Assembly (NCBI GenBank): GCA_947179155.2
Contig: OX359266.1
Span: 41,689,039 to 41,753,038 of the forward strand
Reading direction: 5' to 3'
Length of the DNA stretch: 64,000 nucleotides
Origin: Hedera helix
Taxonomy: Eukaryota > Streptophyta > Magnoliopsida > Apiales > Araliaceae
The position numbers were made by a program, and so were the translations under genes. This document shows, piece after piece, positions 1 to 11,335 of this stretch; position 1 is the first letter of the stretch, and the number at the start of each line of letters is the position of its first letter. Under the pieces are notes generated by a model that ran no database searches, was not told where the DNA came from, and saw only the letters and a list, made by a program, of their open reading frames with translations.

Positions 1-334
1 CTTATAAGTCGATAATTATAAGTAATAGTTGTGGATGTGTTCGGCTAATAATGACTTATAAGTTAAATAAAATATAAAGATTACTAAAATATCTTTTAGT
101 AAGAAGAACATTAGAAAAATAAAAGAGGACATTTCTGTCATTTCATTTTAGTTGACCGACTTAAAAAAAATGACTTATACAAGTCATTTTTTCTAAGCAG
201 CAAAAACTTACTTATTTTTTTGACTTTTTTATTAACTTATAAGTAAAAAAAAAAAATCATTCCCGAACAGCTTTTTTAACTTAATTACTTATAAGTTTGA
301 TTGACCAACTTATAAGTAGGTGTCGAACAGGCTC
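1..334. mobile_element. MITE (partial), ACTTATAAGT family
   Basis: The segment is full of the palindrome ACTTATAAGT and its variants, and ends near 334 with a terminus reading gtgtcgaacaggctc. The same kind of terminus closes the related element at 1681-2502. The other end lies before the window. No coding capacity is seen. This is a short non-autonomous DNA element with subterminal palindromes, perhaps hAT-like, but no target site duplication can be checked. Confidence 0.6.
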
Positions 335-555
335 TTAATGACCAACGAGGGATTCGGTACGACAACACATACGATGGCACAATATTTTTGTGGACTGGTC
401 ACATGTTTGTAATAGAAAGTATGATTCTTGATACCTCATCACAATCATTAATCAATAGTTCAATATTGCCCAGCTCTGACTCAATTTCTTCCTCTTCCTC
501 TTGACAATGAATAAGTTTACAAATACAACAATAAAACACAACATCAATCATAATC

Positions 556-606
556 ATTAAAAAGTGGAGTCTGACGCGAAAATCCGTGTCAGATCCCACT
601 TTTTAA
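556..606. repeat. 51-bp imperfect palindrome
   Basis: An arm reading aaaaagtgg..tctgacgcg is followed, after a very short centre, by its near-exact reverse complement. As RNA it would fold into a hairpin. It lies in DNA without other recognised features. It may be a tiny inverted-repeat element; no target duplication is evident. Confidence 0.5.
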
Positions 607-1289
607 TAGTTAAGATAGATGTAGTGTTTGGTGTTGTGTTTAATTGTCGTGTATGTAGTGTTGTCACTTGACAATCTATCTTAAGTAATTCCTTATTGCA
701 AGTTCATTTATTGTCTAGAATTAATCCCTATTGTTGACTCAATCTAATTCTGCCTTGCCAAAAAAATAATAATTAATAGCTTACATATAATTTAAACACA
801 CGCACACACCCTATCTTAGCTTTGTCAACATTGTTCCTTTTTTTTAATTCTCGAATTCCTACTCTTTCTTCTTTCCTTTTCTCCTATTTCAAACTTCAAT
901 GTAATATTTTCCCACTTGAACATCCATAGAATTTTAACTTGCTTCCTCTTCTCTATCCTTGCCACCAAAATTTTCATGCACCGCATTAATGTTATACTTT
1001 TGCACCTTTTGTATTTTTGAAAATCACATTGAATAGACCTGTTTCTAAAGGTTATATTATTAATTATTTTCTTCCCTTCACAAGGATTTATAATCTTCTT
1101 GAATCATTTAATTGATCATCTGAATTTTCAATCCGTTAGGATTTATTTCTTCTGAGCAACTCCTCCATCCCATTACATTTTTTGGTGACTTTTCAAATTC
1201 CTCCTCCCTACACCGCCTTCCAGCACTGCTCAGACCATACTCATCATCGTTCACTTCTGTAACATTGATGACATATTATCCACCAAAAT
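607..1289. other. No gene recognised
   Basis: AT-rich, pyrimidine-biased sequence with no open frame of note. It may hold decayed LINE sequence continuing from 1290-3134, but I cannot align it to a protein family. Confidence 0.5.
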
Positions 1290-1680
1290 TTAATCTAATT
1301 TGAGCATCATTATCCACCCTACCCGACTATTCGTTCCAATCAGCAACCTTGCTTCATCAATTAATTTTCTTTGCATATTTAGTTTCTTCGTCCATTGCCA
1401 AAAAAATTCCCCATAGCCTTGCAACGCCTGACATTGTCTCTCTCTTTTGATTGATATAGTGGGATCCCTTAAACTGAGATCCACACGTACCATTTGTAAT
1501 GCTTTATTTCTTCTTCCAATTTCTCTACCTTAACAAAATATTTTTCAACCTCATGTCTGCATTGCTCCAATTTTTTACTTTCATCCTCATTAGCGCACAC
1601 CACAATTAAGCCATTAAACCCCCACATTACAATGTTTGAAACTTGAACTTCAAATTTTGTCATACAATTTCTGAGATCCC

Positions 1681-2030
1681 TTTTCGGCAATGACTTATAA
1701 GTTGGGCAAACCAACTTATAAGTCGCAACTTATAAGTCATTTGTTATGAGGTGTTTGGTAATGACTTATTTTTTGACTTATAAGTCAAAAAAAATAACCA
1801 ACAATTTGGTACTTATTTAAAAATGACTTATAAGTCATGTCTAATAAGTTGGTTTGACCAAATGTAATGTCCAGTTTGCTCCGCTTCTATTTTGCTAAAT
1901 TACATTTTTATCTTTCTAACTTAATAAATATTTCTTCTCCAACGTAAACAAACAAGTTATTAAAAATGTTAAGACAAAAATATCGTCACCCGTATAAATA
2001 AATAAATATATATAATTGATACAATACAGC

Positions 2031-2097
<67 letters not shown>

Positions 2098-2502
2098 TAT
2101 ATAACATTAAATATACATTATAACACATAATATAATATACACATATATAATATTATAAATATGTATTATATTTATTTTATATTATATTATATTTATAATA
2201 TAATATAATACATTTATTTGTTTAGTGTTTTATTTAATGAAAAATTGTGATTCTTATTATTTGATATTGAATTAATATATCTTTTTATTAATGTTCTTTT
2301 TAGTATTTTTTTATATTTTATTTTAACTTATAAGTCATTATCAGCCGAACACCTTCAGAACTTATTTTAACTTAATTTTTGACTTATAAATTAATCTGGT
2401 GTCGAACGTTTTTACTTATAAGTCACACTTTAAAATGACTTATAAATTAACTTAAATTTTAACTTTAAGTTATTTTAAAATAAGTCGTTGCCGAACGAGC
2501 TC
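1681..2502. mobile_element. MITE-like element inserted in the LINE fragment
   Basis: The two ends are inverted copies: ttcggcaatgacttata near 1684 and the complement of taagtcgttgccgaa near 2481-2496. ACTTATAAGT palindromes cluster inside both ends and a long AT microsatellite sits in the middle. LINE coding sequence resumes on either side, which supports insertion. No clean target duplication could be read, so the ends are uncertain by about 10 bases. Confidence 0.65.
2034..2092. repeat. (AT)n microsatellite
   Basis: Uninterrupted AT dinucleotides, roughly 29 units, inside the MITE-like element. Likely length-polymorphic. Confidence 0.9.
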
Positions 2503-3134
2503 TAATAATCTTTCATTGGATACAAAAATCCAACATCTATGTAAACAGTTTCTCACCTCTTCGTTTAACTTATCAGAAACATCGGAATTTCTCCTTGTTT
2601 TCCCTCTCATCTGGGCCATTCTGAGACGAATGATTGATCTTAAATCTGAGTTCCCTTCTTGCAATCTCCACATAAATCCTATTGTTAATGACCCATCTTC
2701 CGGATAACAACCTTTTATTTGCCTTAGTTGCAACTTCATTTCTCCCCAACTTAACAAATCCAAAAAAATTGCCACTATTTTTCCGTCTGCGACGAATCAT
2801 GATGCCATCGAGACTCCTATACCTACCAAAGAATTTTCTTAATATGTCATTTGTTATACCTCTAGATAAATTCAAACGTTTTCCTTACAGCAAGAAATGC
2901 TTCTTTAAATGTTTTCACTTCCTTCTTTTGCGCTCAAACATGATTAGAGCTCCTCTTGTAAATCGGGATTGGAAAATTCGGTGGCGGGTCATTCGATTTA
3001 AGACTGTTGCCGTTGATTGATCTTTGATTTGCTTCCTCCTCCACTTGTTTCTCTCTGAGTTGTTGGATTTTTTTTCTCCAACTCTCCTTTTTTCTGTTAT
3101 ATTTTCTCTGATACCATATAAAATGTATGATCAC

Positions 3135-3653
3135 TCCTAACTAAATTTAGTAGCTAAATTGATAAAGCCCACGGTTGGTGCCTCAACCCCTAGCCCTTAG
3201 TTAAAATATAAGAACAACTTTAAAAACTCCAGGAAACTGATATTTTCACATGGTCTTTCTCACATAAATAGTTAGTGAGTCCTACATATATGTGAGAGAG
3301 ACTTATGTGGGACTTTCATTTTTACATATGAAAATATCAATTTCTAAACTTAATCCTAAGTTCAAGTTCAGCATCGTTGGGCTCCATCAGTTCTAACCCC
3401 AATCAACAAACTTCAAAAACTCATTTAGTTAACACTTGAGAAATTGTATAATTTAAGACAATGTTTTAAAAATCGGACTGGACCGTCGGTTCAACAGGTA
3501 AAAATCGGAATCGGTTTGTGCTCCAATCTGATTTAACCTATTTACCCATTTTTTGTCAAAAATCTATAAACTGGGTGAACTGGCAGTCGAACCGCTCGAC
3601 CCAATAAACCGGTCACTGGTTCACAGGTTTTATCGATTCAAGATTTATATACA
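3135..3653. repeat. Dispersed repeat rich in GGTTCAAC-like motifs; no gene
   Basis: From about 3460 to 3640 the sequence is a run of aaccggtt/ggttcaac-like words (for example ggaccgtcggttcaacaggt), a pattern typical of plant hAT-related MITEs. Similar words recur at 10025-10120. The part from 3135 to 3460 shows nothing recognisable. The segment abuts the Helitron 3' end at 3654. Confidence 0.45.
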
Positions 3654-4088
3654 CTAGTTGATAACCCGTGCAATGCACAACCTAGTTCAAATAATAGGTT
3701 GAATAATTTATCCAATATGTGATGAGAATGTTTGAAAAAAAATTTAAACAAAGAGATTTCATTTGATTGACCCATAATTTGATCTATACCATAGAAAATT
3801 GTCTTTTACCTTTCCATTTTTAATTCAAATTGTTAATTAAAAATAAATTGCATCCTAAATTTCCATAGGCATACATAAATCTCAAAAATCCTACATAAAC
3901 AAAAGCTAAAAGACATTCAAACCCAACCCTGAAAAGACTTTTGAGAAATGTTGAAAATTCGAATTGATGCTCACCGGAAACAACCCAGAAAAGGCCTTGT
4001 TGTTCAAGTCCAAAACCTCTAAATAGGGCAAATGCAATAGTGATGTTAGAATTGAGCCAAGAACAGTCTTTTAAAAATAAAATAAAAA

Positions 4089-5524
4089 ACTTCACACATC
4101 ATTGTCAAAGCACTTTGATGGCTATAGAGAAGGAACCATGTTTAATATTAATAGAAATTACATGAGCAATGCAGAAGTCCTGTAGTAACATTAAACTCAC
4201 CTTCCATTTCTTAGCTATGCCATCCATGTCTCACCACTGTTGGGATAGATAAACAACAATCACCTTTTACTGTAAATAAAAAATTTGACAATTGGTATTT
4301 ATTTATTAGAAATAATTTTAATTTTACTGAAGCTATCATGTCAAAATCAGGGAAAGGTTTTTGTTGACTTGACAATGGCAAAATTAGGCAAAATTAAGAT
4401 TATTGTTGAGTTGACACTGTCAAGGAGCATACTTGAGCTTCTAGTTTATTTGGGATAGTCTCAAAGGCTAGTAAATCAAGACCTGCTTCCACAGAAACTT
4501 GCACTCTGCGCCAATGGAAATCCTTGAGCTTTTGCAGATTCACTTTCGGTCCGTAATACCCACTGGCGGCAGAAAGATGCATTCATGAGAAAGTAGAACT
4601 CTTTTTGGGTAAAAAGAGTACAATTATCAACGAAAATTACAAAGAAATTAGAACTCTTTTTACCAAACAGAGGGAAGGATTATCTAGCTAAGCATTCAGG
4701 AAACATATGTAACAAATATTAAGTGGTGGCATTTGTCCTCAGAGCCATCAGCAAGATAAGCACCATAGCTTCCAACGGAGGCTGCAACTAAAGCCCTGTT
4801 ATAATGGTGTCCTGTTTTATTTGTCACATAATCCCAGAACTTATCACGGGTTTCAACAGTCAGTTTGATACTCTTTTCTAACAGCATCTCTTCTTCTTCA
4901 ATGGACAATCCCCTCGACAGAAATCCTGGAATAGTTGCCTATAATCACAGGTTTAAGAATTAACCGAAAAATTTAGTAAATTTATAAGACTATATAAGTT
5001 CTATTTGAAGGATTTGGCTTCTGTTATACTCATGCATCTCATGGAAGTTAATTGTCATATTGTATTATCTTTGCACCTTATACTTTCTAGCAGCCCTTTA
5101 ATATATTTCCTATGTGTTTTCATATAATTCAAAATGGGCCAACAAATCGAGTAAATTTACCATAAAAAAATATAAATTTACCAAAAATAAGAAAGAATCA
5201 TCAAATGATAATATAAAACTAAACAATGCTAATTAATGGCGAAAACCTGATATGATGAGGTTACTAATAAATCAGCACCAGCCTCTAGGTATTCCATGTG
5301 AACCTAAAACAACAAAATTAAGATTTTGTAATATCTGCATTTAAGCACATAATTTATCATATACTTCTACTATGTTAAACAAAGAGATTATTATTAATTT
5401 ACAGGTGCATAATTAATAAAGACAAATAAAAAGAGAGATACCCATTTGATGAGATGAGGATCTTTGATCAAGCAAAGGGCACTCCAAAGAGGGTCATTAA
5501 TGGAGACGTTGTGTATCTCCATCA
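4089..5524 (-). pseudogene. HMT: Homocysteine S-methyltransferase pseudogene
   Basis: The family methylates homocysteine to methionine using S-methylmethionine. Recognisable exons on the minus strand are 5520-5442 (SINDPLWSALCLIKDPHLIK), 5304-5248 (VHMEYLEAGADLLVTSSYQ), about 4936-4735 (GFLSRGLSIEEEEMLLEKSI through VGSYGAYLADGSE), 4562-4433 (GYYGPKVNLQKL, LLAFETIPNKLEAQ), about 4273-4201 (VIVVY..PNSGE) and 4121 downward (PSKCFDND). Lesions: no usable donor after DGSE, a missing exon between KLEAQ and VIVVY, an extra 4 bases after VIVVY, a lost base in the TW/DG codons, a stop soon after PSKCFDND, and no recognisable Cys-Cys zinc site (GGCC). The first exon with the GGFAT motif is also missing. 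It lies wholly inside the Helitron and is probably a captured, decayed copy. Confidence 0.85.
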
Positions 5525-5654
5525 TGACTAACTAAATTTGTCCATGCAAAGTAGTGTAGGAAATATATAAAGAAAGTACATGAAAGATAAAAGCACATAA
5601 TTTTGATAGGTCAAAAAAAAAGCATTTCCAAACGAGACAGAAACTTACAGAAGT

Positions 5655-6150
5655 GTTGCCAAATAGAATCAATAATTCAAATATAATGAACTAATTAATT
5701 GATATCTGTATTGAATTGCCAATATGCATGTCTCAGATTCTATTTGGTTGATTTATATGTTGTATGAAGTTAGGAACTTGCTTGACTGTCGACATCTAAG
5801 TCCCATCTCTAATCTTGAAACTTCTGCTTTCACTAAAAGTTGCAATTCTTCAGATACTGTAGATAATAATAGTACAGAAGGTAAGAGCAGTGCACTAATG
5901 TTATAACTTAAGTGTATTTGCCTCGAAAAACAAACAAAATTACAATCAGTCAAACATGAAATTAATTAACTTTGTAAATTTTAGGTAATAAGCATTGTTC
6001 ATCTGTCCAAGCCTAAGATTCTCTGGGATCAACCAAATAGAATCAATAATTCAAATATAGTGAACTAATTAAATACAGATCTCATACATCATATTAATCA
6101 ACCAAATAGAATCTGAGACATGCATATTGGCAATTTAATACAAATATCAA
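5655..6150. repeat. Direct and inverted repeats flanking an exon-like segment
   Basis: The word aatagaatcaataattcaaa occurs at about 5657 and again at about 6037 in the same orientation. The block around atgcatgtctcagattctat (5724 onward) recurs inverted around 6105-6125. Together they bracket the exon-like segment at 5764-5880, suggesting duplication and inversion within the Helitron. Confidence 0.7.
5764..5879 (+). other. Exon-like segment of unknown gene (captured)
   Basis: A plus-strand stretch of coding-like composition (SPISNLETSAFTKSCNSSDT) ends at a good splice donor, CAGAAG|GTAAGA, at 5879/5880. It runs opposite to the methyltransferase fragment and sits between repeat copies inside the Helitron. 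I do not recognise the protein. It is most simply a captured exon from another gene. Confidence 0.4.
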
Positions 6151-6307
6151 ACATCAAAAACATATTAAAAATTATATTAATAATTCATCAAATTAGGGGA
6201 GCACAAATACATACCATATTCATATTAAAATAATACTAATAATTCATCAAATTATGGGGAAAGGACAAATACATACCTTATTAGGAACAAAAACGAGAGA
6301 ATTATTG

Positions 6308-6508
6308 TTATAAGACATTGATGAGAGCACTAGGAGAGATATCAAGAACTGGGTAGTGGGGATTAATCGAAGAAAACAGCGTCATTGGCCTTGTCACAGT
6401 AATACTTACTACTCCTCCGCCCCCAACTTCCATCGCACCGCTAAAGATGTCTCCCGTAGCAGCAGGAAACGCCTTTCTCACCGACATTGAATTATTCGAA
6501 ACTGACAC
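6308..6508 (-). other. Small ORF near the Helitron 5' end, possible captured first exon
   Basis: A 66-codon minus-strand frame begins MSVSNNSMSVRKAF and contains PHYPVLDISPSALIN. Its base composition is less AT-rich than its surroundings, and a donor-like AATAAG|GTATGT follows at about 6277 after the stop. It does not match the N-terminus expected for the methyltransferase, so it may come from a third gene. Function unknown; it may not be expressed. Confidence 0.3.
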
Positions 6509-6789
6509 TAATTCAACCGGAGGACGATGAATTTGGGGACGTTAAAAAGAGAGGAAAGAAACAATTGAATTTAAGTAAGAAACTGAAGAGAAAAGCGTCA
6601 AATTGAAAGATTGAAGAGAAAGCGTCAATTAGAGAAGAAATCAGAACTTGCCTAGATTTGCAATTAGCTGAGACAACTATTCAACCGAGTTAACTAGGCG
6701 AATTTTAAAATTAAACCGAGTTAACACAGTTAGTTACTTTAATTGTGTTTTAGCCTTTTATATATAGTAATTTTATATATAGTAATAGA

Positions 6790-7660
6790 TATAAAAAATT
6801 TAGGGCAGAATCAGCAACTTCAGCAGCTCTGTTTTCGCCTAATTTTCTCTCGCTTCTGTTTCTCACTCTCATCACCATCAATCATCATCTCTGGCTTCTC
6901 TGTCAACAACGCATGTTTGGATTCACAAATCACAAGGTAATATGACTCATTGAATCTCATCGCTATCATCTTCTATTATAATATGATGGCTAGATTGTAT
7001 TCGCTACAGAGATTGAATGACAAACTCATATTTGCTTTCAAGAATCTACCCCTATTTCTCAATTCTGGTCTAAATCCTATATATGTGTTTGCTGTATATG
7101 GTGGTGCGAATAATTTTCTGGAATAATTTCTGGGATAACTTCGATGGTTACTTGAATTATTTAATTGATAGTTAGGTTCAGAAGTGGCATAATTAGAGTT
7201 GTGGATGTTAATATATGCAGAGTTTAGGTGGAATGACATAATTATATGTCTTTTTGAAGGCATATAACTTAACCTTTCTAGTAATGTCGTGTTGAAAGAT
7301 GGGAAATTTACTTACTGTTCAAATTTGACATGTTGAAATCCCCTGGATTTTGTTGGAGGTATCTGGAAACTTGGAAAAAGATAAATTAAAGTTGTAGAAC
7401 TTATTTGTTGCTCAAACTTCATCTAATATCATTCTTTCTTTCCTCCATTTATTTATTGCTGAAATTCCATACTTTTCTCCTGGTTGTATCGAGAGGCAGA
7501 GATCTAGATAAGCAATTCATTGTCAATTATATCATAGTACTTTCCTCAATAACCTCTATTATATCATAATGTTTGTGTGATTGCTTCAAAGCATTTTATG
7601 TTTAGTTTCTGAATATTAAGTACTCTTTTAAATCAATTCAAGGGCTTTTGCAAAACTACT
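6790..7660. other. No protein gene; possible transcribed leader exon
   Basis: About 6815-6932 is pyrimidine-rich and resembles a plant 5' untranslated exon, ending in CACAAG|GTAATA, a fair donor. A similar CT-rich block after the MULE, about 9405-9500, ends TTAAAG|GTATTA. A non-coding transcript interrupted by the MULE is possible, but no open frame supports it. The rest of the stretch shows nothing. Confidence 0.25.
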
Positions 7661-7670
7661 CTTTTTATAA

Positions 7671-9392
7671 GGCAAAACATAGTATTAACCTATTGAAGTT
7701 GACACGTTTTATTTAATACACCGTTGAACTTTTAATTTTACAAATTACTACATTAAACTAATTAAACAAAAAGAAATTAGGCCATTCCGTCAAATTAGAT
7801 GGACGGAAGTTAACTTTTTTCCTACATGGTATTTTTTATTAATTTAAAAATGATGTGGAAAAGTCACGTGATTTGTGCTGCTTTTTTTAATATTTCAAAA
7901 ATGACATGGCTTTTTTTTATTATTATGTTATTAATTCAAAATAAAATATATAAAACTAAAATTATTTTTAAAAATTTAAAACAAAATAATAAAATTCTAA
8001 AAATACAAAAAAAAAATATTTTAAAATTAAAATAAACTTGAAAATTTACAATAAAATCATTTAAAATAAAATAATAATTTTTAAATATATAAATAAAATT
8101 GAAATTAATTTATAAAAATACCAAAAAAAATAAAAAAAAAAAAAGCTTAGAACTCTTTTTTATTATTATGTTATTAATTCAAAATAAAAATATAAAATTA
8201 AAAGAATTTAAAACAAAATAATAAAATTTTGAAAATATAAAATAAACTTAAAAAATAAATTATTAAAAGTACTTAATGAAATTAAAATAAAGTTGAACTT
8301 AAACTTGAAATTAAAATATTTGCAGTTCAAAAGCTAAAAAAATTGAGCTTAAACTTGATTGTGGTATCTTTCCTGAAGGTGTATGTAAGATATTAAACAC
8401 CAATCAAAATCAGTTCAACTGATTATGGTTTCAGTCCATCCCTGGGTTCAAGCTCTAATCATTCACTGACCAAGCTCCGACGAAGGCAAACACGGCCTCT
8501 GACGAGATGCTTTCCTCGAAAAGGTACTACTTCGATCCGATACCATCACAAGCCCTCTTGATAACCTCTTCACTCATCGGGGAAGACAAACACAGGCTCT
8601 TTTCTTATTCTTTGATCTTCGCGCTGTATAATAATTGGGATTACCTTTTTGCTCATGATTGATTTTTAGATCTGGGTTTGGGTTATGGACCTTACAAGAT
8701 TGACTTCAAATTGAGCAGAATGAGTTATGAATTTGGGTTGAAACAATCCTTCACGTCTCTCTTCGTCAAACCCACCACACCCACCATTTTCTCTCTCCTC
8801 AAATCCCTCCCCCACCTCACTGCCCAAAACTTCCAGCAAGCAGACAAAGAAACCCGTCGCTCCTCATCACTCTTGCCGGCGCTGCCGCCGTAAATTGTGG
8901 CTATGTCTTCTCTAGAAGCAGCACAGCAACAAAATTTGGGTACAACTTAGCTTTTCACCAGGTAGCTATTTGAGTTTTGTTGGAATTGTTGTTTTCTGAG
9001 AAAATGCAAGATAAGGGAAATCTGTTGATGAAGGAGAGAGAAACGAAAGAAGAAAAAAAAACAAACTAAATATCTGTTTTAATTTAATTATTTTTTTGTC
9101 ACATGATTAATATTTTTAATTTTTTTTTTTGGTGTTGCCACGTAAGAAAATAATTATTTTAAATTTTTTACTATGAAGTGGCTGTCACCTGGCTTTCATG
9201 TTATTTTTGGTCATTTTTTATTTTTTTTTAAATAGTCACGTAGGAAAAAAATTAACATCCATTCATCTAATTTGACAGAATAAACCAATTGTTTTTTTTT
9301 TAATTAGTTTAATGGGGTAATTTATAAAATTAAAAGTAACGGTATATTAAGCGAAACATGCCAACTTCAGTGAGGTAATACTATGTTTTGCC
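7671..9392. mobile_element. Mutator-like element (Pack-MULE type) with long TIRs and 10-bp TSD
   Basis: The 1722-bp element starts ggcaaaacatagtatta and ends in the inverted copy. The two terminal inverted repeats are about 160 bp each (7671-7830 and 9233-9392) and clearly similar along their length. Both ends are flanked by the identical 10-mer ctttttataa, at 7661-7670 and 9393-9402. Long TIRs with a 9-11 bp duplication define Mutator-like elements. No transposase is encoded. The middle, about 8400-8900, is richer in G and C and gene-like, with an open frame of about 70 codons ending at 8893 (VKPTTPTIFSLLKSLPHLTA). This suggests captured gene sequence whose source I cannot name. Confidence 0.88.
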
Positions 9393-9402
9393 CTTTTTAT
9401 AA

Positions 9403-11335
9403 TATTCAACCCTTTCTCTTTCACAGAGGGACTCTGCTCTCTCTCTCTTAAAACTTTGGTTTGTGAGTGTAACTGGAGACCTAAGAGTCTTAACTTAAAG
9501 GTATTAATGCCAAACTTACTATTGATTTGATGTGGGAACTGTAGTTATTATCTACACTAGAATTCTTACAGATTCTGTTCTTCCCCCCTTGAAATTCCTT
9601 GTTCTGTTTAATACTGATATAGTGATTTTGTTGATCAAATGGTTTAAATTCAGGTTTTTTAGGGGAAAGTTGAGCTCTGTGTTCCACTTCCATGAATGAT
9701 TCGAGCTTACTAAAAATGGGTTGGCAATAGATCTCTAAAAGGTAGAGTTGCATACCCCTGCCTTATATTTGTGGGTGTCAATGGGTCTCATTATGATCAA
9801 ATTTGTGTTAAGTTGTATGGTTTTTTTTTTTTGCTGATTGAATGGCCATTCACGGTTTGTATATGTGTTTGGAGTTTCTATGAGCTCTTGCCCTTTATTT
9901 TACTTGGCTGATCTTCTGCTGAGTACATATGGCTTACTTTATTGCTCTTCTTCCCCACATGGTTGATCTTAAAGTTCATGGTGTTAATAATAACTAATAT
10001 ATTTATTATTTATTACATATTAATGATATCATTGGGTCAATAAGGGTTCGACCACTGGTTGAACCAGTAATCCATCCACCCAGTATCCTTTCCGTTTCAA
10101 TGACCTGTCCGGGTCTAAAAACCTTTATTTAAGACCCAAAAAGAAAAAGGCGTTCTAAGGGTCTCTAATTTTTATTTTCTAATAAGCCTCAAATTACATG
10201 ATATTGAATATTTTAATTATATTTTATAGCATAGTCATTCACATAAGATTTATCTACATGTAATTTGAGATAAAAAAAATTGAGATACACCTAACATTAT
10301 ATATGTATATATATATATATATATATATAATGTATTTTGCAAAAATCACAAATTGAAGAGTGAAAAAAGATTTAATTTTCTTTTATCATTGCTAATTTTT
10401 CTTGTTGTCAATATATTATATATAGCAAGCTGCATTTATAAAAGTATATATTCATAAACCATTTCTAATGACCAAAATATCATTCCCCCCTCACCAGATA
10501 AAAGTCAACCTCTTTGGTACATTTAAGGGGCATTTTTGGTTGATCTGAAAATTGGGACTGAATAGAATGTTGAGTGCACACTATTTTTACATTTGCTATT
10601 CTAAAAATAATTGAAATATGTAAATTTAACAGAATTTTTATTTTACGTTCATATTTGAAATAGCATTCTTTAGGGTGTGGCACAAAAAGAGTTTTCGTAT
10701 TCTACATAATAGGTCAAGAAAATGATCCAATCAACCTTTATCAATTAAGTCTAAATCAACAAAAAAAAAACGAGCCTATATGAGTTTTGTTCTCAAGCAT
10801 GCGATCCAATCTAGACGCAACTCATTTAACCATCGATCTAATAGTATTGTTCAAGTTTAACTCGTTAAACAAATAAGCTCAAGTCGAAACCTGAAGAATT
10901 ATTTTTATAAAAATCGATCTAGAATCGACGAACTAAGACGCTTAACTAAAACACGTTATTTATTTCTTTTAATTTTTCTTTTAAAGAGTTGAACCAAAGA
11001 AAACAAAATACTTAATAAAACTTATCGTGTTCCCCTTGCTCTTTCTGGTTAAGAATTTTTATTTCTATTCATATATTCTTTTCCTTTTTATGTTGTGAAA
11101 ATATTTTATCTAAAATTAGATATTGAAAAAGAAATGTACTTACACTTTTTAATTTCAAATGGTACCCAAGAATTTATGGATCAGAAGCCCAAATACCGTG
11201 CAAATATGTCTTCCAAATTCATCAAATGGGCCTTTCCTCGATTCGGGACTTGATCCTCCAGTGAAAGCAACTATCAGTAACATCTCGGTCCGCCGAGCTC
11301 CAGCGCAAATTTCAGTGAGTAAAGGTCCAATATAG
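9403..11335. other. Intergenic, no gene; dispersed repeat at 10025-10135
   Basis: Apart from the leader-like block at 9405-9500, no coding signal is seen. Around 10025-10135 the words gggttcgaccactggttgaa and cctgtccgggtctaaaa form the same kind of hAT-type repeat as at 3460-3640. A short AT/GT microsatellite lies at 10301-10330. The last 150 bases should hold the ZW10 promoter and 5' UTR; no clear TATA box is seen. Confidence 0.45.

Larger units (their letters stand above)
1290..3134 (-). mobile_element. LINE retrotransposon fragment with RRM domain, interrupted by a MITE
   Basis: Three minus-strand frames line up. A basic N-terminal part (3134-2934) leads into an RRM-like part (2875-2573) that contains the RNP1-like motif GNFFGFVKL, and further coding-like sequence follows at 1714-1290. 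Plant LINE-type retroelements often carry such an RRM at the start of their first protein, where it binds RNA. The frame is broken just before the RRM, at the residues NLSRG, and the MITE at 1681-2502 splits the rest. No endonuclease or reverse transcriptase is seen, so this is a dead 5' fragment. An ordinary RRM gene is less likely, because no exon structure fits. Confidence 0.55.
3654..6789 (-). mobile_element. Helitron, apparently complete, carrying gene fragments
   Basis: Read on the minus strand, the element starts at 6789 with TCTATTACTATATATAAAA and ends at 3654 with gggttatcaaCTAG. These match plant Helitron termini (5' TC, 3' CTRR). A hairpin GTGCA-t-TGCAC lies about 10 bases before the CTAG. 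The host base before TC is A (complement of 6790) and the one after CTAG is T (complement of 3653), the expected A/T target without duplication. Length is 3136 bp. No Rep/helicase is encoded, so it is non-autonomous. Inside lie a homocysteine S-methyltransferase pseudogene and exon-like pieces on both strands, as expected of gene capture. Confidence 0.8.

Noticed and set aside
3820..4095. 91-codon minus-strand ORF
   Set aside because: Its translation does not continue the methyltransferase reading; it looks like chance in the decayed 3' part of the Helitron cargo.
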